64,000 nucleotides of DNA from Stereum hirsutum FP-91666 SS1. Taxonomy: Eukaryota > Basidiomycota > Agaricomycetes > Russulales > Stereaceae. Shown here in pieces: positions 59,500 to 64,000 of this stretch. The stretch spans positions 431,721 to 495,720 of the forward strand of contig NW_006763133.1 of the NCBI RefSeq assembly GCF_000264905.1, written 5' to 3'. Positions within the stretch are counted from its first letter, which is position 1; every line of letters starts with the position of its first letter. Below the pieces are notes generated by a model. It was not told the origin of the DNA. It searched no databases and was given only the letters and a program-made list of their open reading frames with translations. Made by a program: the position numbers and the translations under genes.

Positions 59500-61124
59500 T
59501 GGAGCTAGTGTACTCTGTAGCGGATTTCTTGTTGTTCGCATTGACGTCGTGGAGGAGGAGGAGGACAAGGGAGGATGAGAGAGGGCTGAAGTCCGTGCCT
59601 TCTTATGGACACCGGCACGTCCTCCGGCACGGCACGGAACCCCTGGTCAACTTTTGTTCCTCGAAATAGTGTAGCGTGTCATCGTGCGCTATTTGATTAT
59701 CCGTGAGCGTGTTACTCGTGTGTCTTCGTTGATTTCTTTGTTTAACAGGTCATTCCTTTATGCATGGTCCGTGCGCGAGCTCGATTTTGTCGGCTTTAGA
59801 TATGGCCCTTTGAGCCACTTAACCTCAATGCGACTTTGTTCTCGTCGCCACATCGCTAGCCATTGCATTGTCTGTATGCAATCGGCGCTCGTCGTCCGAC
59901 ATACGCTCAAAGAGCCTCTTCGTAGAGGAACATCTTCTGTCGATTGTCTTTTCGATCAGGCATATTCTCCGACGATTCTTATCCTTTGGTTTCCTGCTTT
60001 ATCCCCCGCCGGCGCCCTCGAGACGCTCATTTGTCCCACAACGTCGAAGGCCAACATCCACAGCCATCAATGGGAGCCGACGATGTAATTTTTTTTCCTT
60101 TGTCGAATCAAGTCGTCTTGAATGCGATTGTAACCGTTCGGCCCACTAGCGTGATCTTTTCTCTTTATCGACCCAGATCGTCATGAACACGATTGTGTTT
60201 GTTCAACCGAAGTTTCTCTTTGCCTACTCAGGCCATAAACATGATTGTGCACTTTCGCCTACCGTACGTGGTGCCCATATCATCCAATGTCGGGCTTTTA
60301 ATCCTTACACTTCACGCCGAGGCTGGGATATGAATCTACTTCCAATCCAGGTGATAAATCGAGCATCAAGACTCAACGACGCGGACATCGCATGAACAAA
60401 ACGAGACGTGTAAGGTCCAATGGAATGGACAAGAATCTTTTCATACCCATTTTCGGAGCAAAACAATGAACTGGGCTGTTCTTTTGAGCGTGATGTTCCT
60501 TGATTGAAAGCCGTGAAATTCGTGCACGGAAGATAACGAGAGAGCGTTTGGATTGATCGTGACAGAGCCTTCGATTGCGAGCATTAAAAAAGAACTGAAT
60601 GAACCAAGTTCTCGATATTTGCGTTTGACGGATGCTTCTCCTGAGTCGTAATAGTCTGCTACAAGTCTGCTACATTCTGGTCGCTGGACGATTCAATGAT
60701 TAGAAATAGAATCATTCACTCAGAAAACCAGCTTGTACAAATATGCATGCAACATACCTAAAGAGCAATCAAAGTTCGTAGATGAGACGATGTAGAATCG
60801 TCGAAAAGGACCAAAAAAGGACTCAGAGAGACGTAGACACACGGCACGGTAAAGGTCGTGATGGTCCCAAACAGACCCAATTGGAACCTTGCCCTTGCGA
60901 CCTCACTGCGCTGAGCCGGTTCCCCGTGCAACGGTGGTGTTTCCGAGGACACGTCGACACAGCGGGCGCCCCTGGTCCCACAATAAGGAACGGGAATTGC
61001 CGGTTACCCTCTGTCGTTGTCCTCCATTTTGGGGCCTTTTCGGTCTCGAATAAAGGTTCTACTCCTTTCGTTCTTTCTTTGACGACACTTTGTGCTGCAC
61101 TATGCGTCAAAACACGGAACACTG
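59500..61124. other. Intergenic region, 1.6 kb
   Basis: Between the P2 promoter side and the P3 3' flank. Contains a degenerate tandem repeat (60113-60262). No supportable gene on either strand. Confidence 0.45.
60113..60262 (+). repeat. Degenerate tandem repeat, about 57-66 base units
   Basis: Three successive units start TCGTCTTGAATGCGATTGTA (60113), TCGTCATGAACACGATTGTG (60179) and TAAACATGATTGTG (60236), each followed by a TTCG/TTCAACCG segment and a TTTCTCTTT segment in the first two. Confidence 0.55.
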
Positions 61125-61540
61125 TAATCGCTTACCCGGGCGAGCAGGACACGCCGACCGCGGACTGAGGTAGTTCGCTCGGACAGGTATGTGAGTTATC
61201 AGATTTTCGCTGATCAGGCTGGATGATGTAGCTGAAATTTGTTCCTTTGGACTCAGACATGGTAGGTAATAGTACATTCAAACCTCGACGAACAAACATG
61301 CCACCAAATAAATACGGATATGCGAAACACAGCCGATTCCGTCCCCGACATGTACGAGCGTCGTAACGACCGGAGAACTCAGGCAGACGGATAGGAGAGA
61401 CGAGGCAGAGAAACACAAACGAGGTACGTAGCGTCCGTACGTACCCAAAACACACTCCCAGGTCCATTTTGGACCACGTCAACATCCTTCCCCCACGAAC
61501 GAAACATCAAACCCTAACGTACACACACATCGTACAGGCA
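61125..61540 (-). repeat. Conserved 3' flank of P3
   Basis: On the minus strand this aligns with the plus-strand P1 flank 34045-34482, including GTACGTTAGG, TACGTACCTC, CTCCTATCCGTC, GGGACGGAATCG, AATTTCAGCT and the core ACCTGTCCGAGCGAACTACC (61169-61188). It starts about 150 bases after the P3 stop codon, the same relative place as in P1. Confidence 0.75.
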
Positions 61541-61690
61541 CCCTATCGTCTGCAAAACACTCATTCCCGAACCTTGAAACAACCCTGGTTCGACTCCGCC
61601 TCCACCCCACCCCTCCACCAATCCATCGTCTCTCCCTCGAACGCACCCCTCAAACCCCCGCCGGCAACCCCCCAGAGAGAACGAACGCAC

Positions 61691-63680
61691 TCACCCCCGT
61701 GGCGCATACAGCCTCACGAAATTCTCCGCGAAGACATCCGCGATATCCTCCATCCTCTGGATATCCGCCATGTGTCTCATCCCCCACGCCCTCGGCTGCC
61801 ACAGGTGAACGCCCCTCGCGTCCGCCTCCACATCCGCCACCGCTATCTCCTCGACCTTCGATCCCCACAACTTCAGGTTCGCCTCCGTCCCTTTCGGGAG
61901 CAATGCAGGAGCGGGCTCGGCGACGTATCGGGGCTGAATAGCCATCTTGAGCAGATCGTAAAAGCCCCTGCGCAAGTCGGCCCGCAGTAAGCAGTCGACG
62001 GCCATTGCTGTCGTGGGTGTGTCCGGTCGCTCCTTATGTGGCGGTGGCGTCTAGATGTGATTGTCAGTGTCAGGGGACAGAAGATCATGCTACACATGTG
62101 AACTCACGATGAGCCTCCGCTCCGTCACCACCACGGCGAGCTCCGTGATGCACGTTGTAGTTTGGTCCTGTGTCTCCTGTATATCCTGGGCAGTCTCGTC
62201 GTATGCCCTAGCGACCATTGCGTCGACGTCGAACGCGGGCCCGGACGGTTGGGGCACTTGAGCGGGTCGAGTATCAGTGTTCGCCGCCGGTCGGGGAGTG
62301 GGTGTATGTCCAGGCGTGACGTTGATGACGCGAAGTGGCCTCGGCGTCGCGTTGGGTGAGGGAACCCGAGTCGGTAGGGTGTCGACCTCAGTGTCGACCG
62401 CCGCGGTGGGAGTGGACATTCCGCCACGTGTGGTGTCGGTGGTGCGAGTCGGCCTCGGCGTAGAGGCAGACGTGTCGTCGGATTGTGGCGACGGTTCGTA
62501 GCCGAGATCGTTGTACGAGGCGCAACTCGTCTTCAGCGCGACCCCCGTGGCCCAATACCGGATATTCAGCCACTTGATCCCGCCCGGACGCCAGCTGGGA
62601 TCAGGCTGAGATTCGGATGTGCCCGAGGGCTGAACGTTGTTGGCGCCGTTGGCGTTGACGTCGATAGGAGGGGGTTGGGCGGTGGGAGTGGCCATTCCTC
62701 CAGGTGTGGGATTGATGGTACGAATCGGCCTCGGCGTAGGGACAGACGTCTCGTCGAACGATGGAGCCTGCGCGTAGCCGGGGGCATCGTACGAGGTGCC
62801 CCTCGTCTTCATCGCGACCTCCTTGGCCCAAAAGTAGACGTCAAGCCACCTACTCCCGCCCGGACGCCAGCCGGGAGCAGGCTGGGGTTCGACTGAGCGG
62901 GACTGCAGGTCGTGTGCACTATCGTCAGGTATTGCTGCGTTGGACGCGCTCTGACCCGTGACACGATAAGTGACGCCCGGGACGCTGTCGTAGGCGGTAT
63001 CGTGAGCGATTGCTCCGCCGGACGATTGATAGGCGACTGGGGGAGCGGTGAAGGTGTCGGCGTAATATCCGCCCTGGGTCGAGACAATCGTCTCGTAAGA
63101 TTCCTGGAACGACCAGGTGGGGATGGCGAAGCCCTCGGTGGGGGCGTGTGGGGGAGAGAGCAAGTTTGTTGATGATTGCAGGGGAATAGTGCTGTGGGAC
63201 CCAGCAGCAGGCGGCGGTGGCATAGCGTTGGCCACCTAGGTGGAGGACAATGATGAGCACGATGATGAGAGCAGATCTAAGGTAAACAGTGGAGACAATT
63301 GACGCGCCCACCCCGCGTCCAGTTTCAGCGCGCATGTGCTACCACGACGTCGTAGATCACTGTATCTAAGAGGAATTAACCACTCGATGGCTACGCCGAC
63401 ATTCCTCGGGACGCTGTCGACCGTGACCATCGAGAACAGTCGATGTACTCTCTGTGGCCCAGTGCCACTTGCTGACACACGACATATGGACGTGGGGACA
63501 GGGACGATGATGGCGACAGCGGGCAGGGGAGTAACGGTGGCAACGAGGAGGGAGGGGGAAGAGGATGGAGGGGAGTATATACAAAGTATAGCACCACACC
63601 TTGATCGGGTACGGCGGGTCCGAGACAAAGTGCGACACCTTGGGCGGAGGCTGCACACTGTGTCGCAGATTGATAAGCAT
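61691..63680 (-). CDS. Paralogue P3 of the undescribed family, with internal tandem duplication (start uncertain)
   Basis: The large exon (62108-63235) begins after a CACCTAG acceptor with VANAMPPPPAAGSHS, has WSFQESYETIVSTQGG, then two copies of a 92-residue unit (QPAPGWRPGGSRWLDVYFWA and QPDPSWRPGGIKWLNIRYWA), each ending in the family signature (DETSVPTPRPIRTIN, DDTSASTPRPTRTTD), then a third signature (NATPRPLRVINVTPG) and CITELAVVVTERRLI at a phase-0 GTGAGTTCA donor. The last exon (61691-62050) reads RRGFYDLLKMAIQPRYVAEP, LKLWGSKVEEIAVADVEAD, LWQPRAWGMRHMADIQRMED and IADVFAENFVRLYAPRG. The 5' end is open: the best candidate is ATG at 63680 (LRHSVQPPPKVSHFV). Function unknown. Confidence 0.6.
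62399..62608 (-). repeat. Internal P3 repeat, second unit
   Basis: Codes QPDPSWRPGG ... TPRPTRTT ... MSTPTA and matches the unit 276 bases upstream in both protein and DNA. Confidence 0.85.
62675..62884 (-). repeat. Internal P3 repeat, first unit
   Basis: Codes QPAPGWRPGG ... TPRPIRTI ... MATPTA. Same length and register as 62399-62608, with a period of 92 codons. Confidence 0.85.
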
Positions 63681-63834
63681 GTGCTGCGCTTGTCCGCCCG
63701 TACAAACAATGCGTCAACAACGCGTCTGACTGCACCCAAGTACTGCTGTGATTCGTCAATTCCCAAAAAATGTCCGAAAATTTCGAATACAATTTTGTGT
63801 GCTCCTTTCTTTCGCCCACGACACCGCCGCCGCC

Positions 63835-64000
63835 ATGTCCGACGTTGAGCTCGACGCTGCCGACTTCATCAACACCGTTCCAGTTGACATCCTGATAAAA
63901 TTTCGTGAGGAGGTAAGCAAAAGCTTATGTGGCCCGCCATCCATTGTCTCCCTTTCTTACCTTCATCCAGATGTTCTCCTTGTCGTACATCAGTAAGAAT
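63835..64000 (+). CDS. Partial gene at the right edge, function unknown
   Basis: The ATG at 63835 in an optimal GCCGCCATG context opens MSDVELDAADFINTVPVDIL, then IKFREE and a GTAAGC donor at 63913. A CATCCAG acceptor gives exon 2 from 63971, MFSLSYISKN, running off the window. It is divergent from P3 (shared 5' region of about 150-600 bases). Too short to assign. Confidence 0.6.

Noticed and set aside
61575..61600. tRNA T-arm-like GGTTCGACTCC
   Set aside because: There is no matching acceptor stem or anticodon arm upstream; a chance match.

Overview
This window looks like nuclear DNA of a filamentous basidiomycete, probably an agaricomycete. Genes are dense, on both strands, and cut by many short GT-AG introns (mostly about 50-90 bases). 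They include typical fungal housekeeping genes (VPS11, COG6, GID5/ARMC8, ADE12, PDA1, COX16, COA1, ATP18, an Scd6/LSM14 homologue), a QDE-1-type RNA-dependent RNA polymerase, and Pro/Ser/Gln-rich proteins of the kind common in mushrooms. No species call is possible from sequence alone. Gene ends come from reading conserved frames and splice signals by eye; several intron positions are approximate.

Layout. 1-5480: two tandem secreted type-B carboxylesterases on the minus strand, the first cut by the window edge. 6217-7157: an NAD(P)-binding, NmrA/epimerase-like protein. 7.2-11.1 kb: gene-poor, with a small inverted-repeat cluster and a decayed coding relic. 11.2-14.1 kb: a small disordered protein, then the Scd6/LSM14 mRNP protein, whose two largest introns each carry a copy of a structured 79-base element. 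14.7-18.5 kb: VPS11. 18.5-21.8 kb: nothing supportable. 21.8-31.2 kb: ATP18, a Gln/Ala-rich nuclear-type protein, ADE12 divergent from COX16, and a MYND-finger protein. 35.4-37.6 kb: a WD40 protein with an unusual N-terminus. 38.3-49.6 kb: PDA1, GID5 and the RdRP. 49.7-55.5 kb: COG6 between a tRNA-Ala and a tRNA-Val gene, then COA1.

The most novel content is a family of three paralogues that I do not recognise, here called P1 (32044-33992, plus), P2 (57316-59499, minus) and P3 (61691-about 63680, minus). They share a Pro/Thr-rich signature (TPRP-x-R-x-I-N-x-T), a TT-x-x-TE-[LC]-A motif ending at a phase-0 intron with a nearly identical 5' splice region, and a C-terminal RMEDIA-type helix. Homology continues into the 3' flank of each gene, where P1 and P3 match better than in the coding parts. 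P3 carries a 92-codon internal tandem duplication and P1 carries an apparent frameshift, so the family is evolving quickly.

Functionally the window mixes mitochondrial respiration (ATP18, COX16, COA1, PDA1), endomembrane traffic (VPS11, COG6), purine synthesis (ADE12), regulated protein degradation (GID5) and RNA control (Scd6, RdRP). There is no sign of a secondary-metabolite cluster and no intact transposon.
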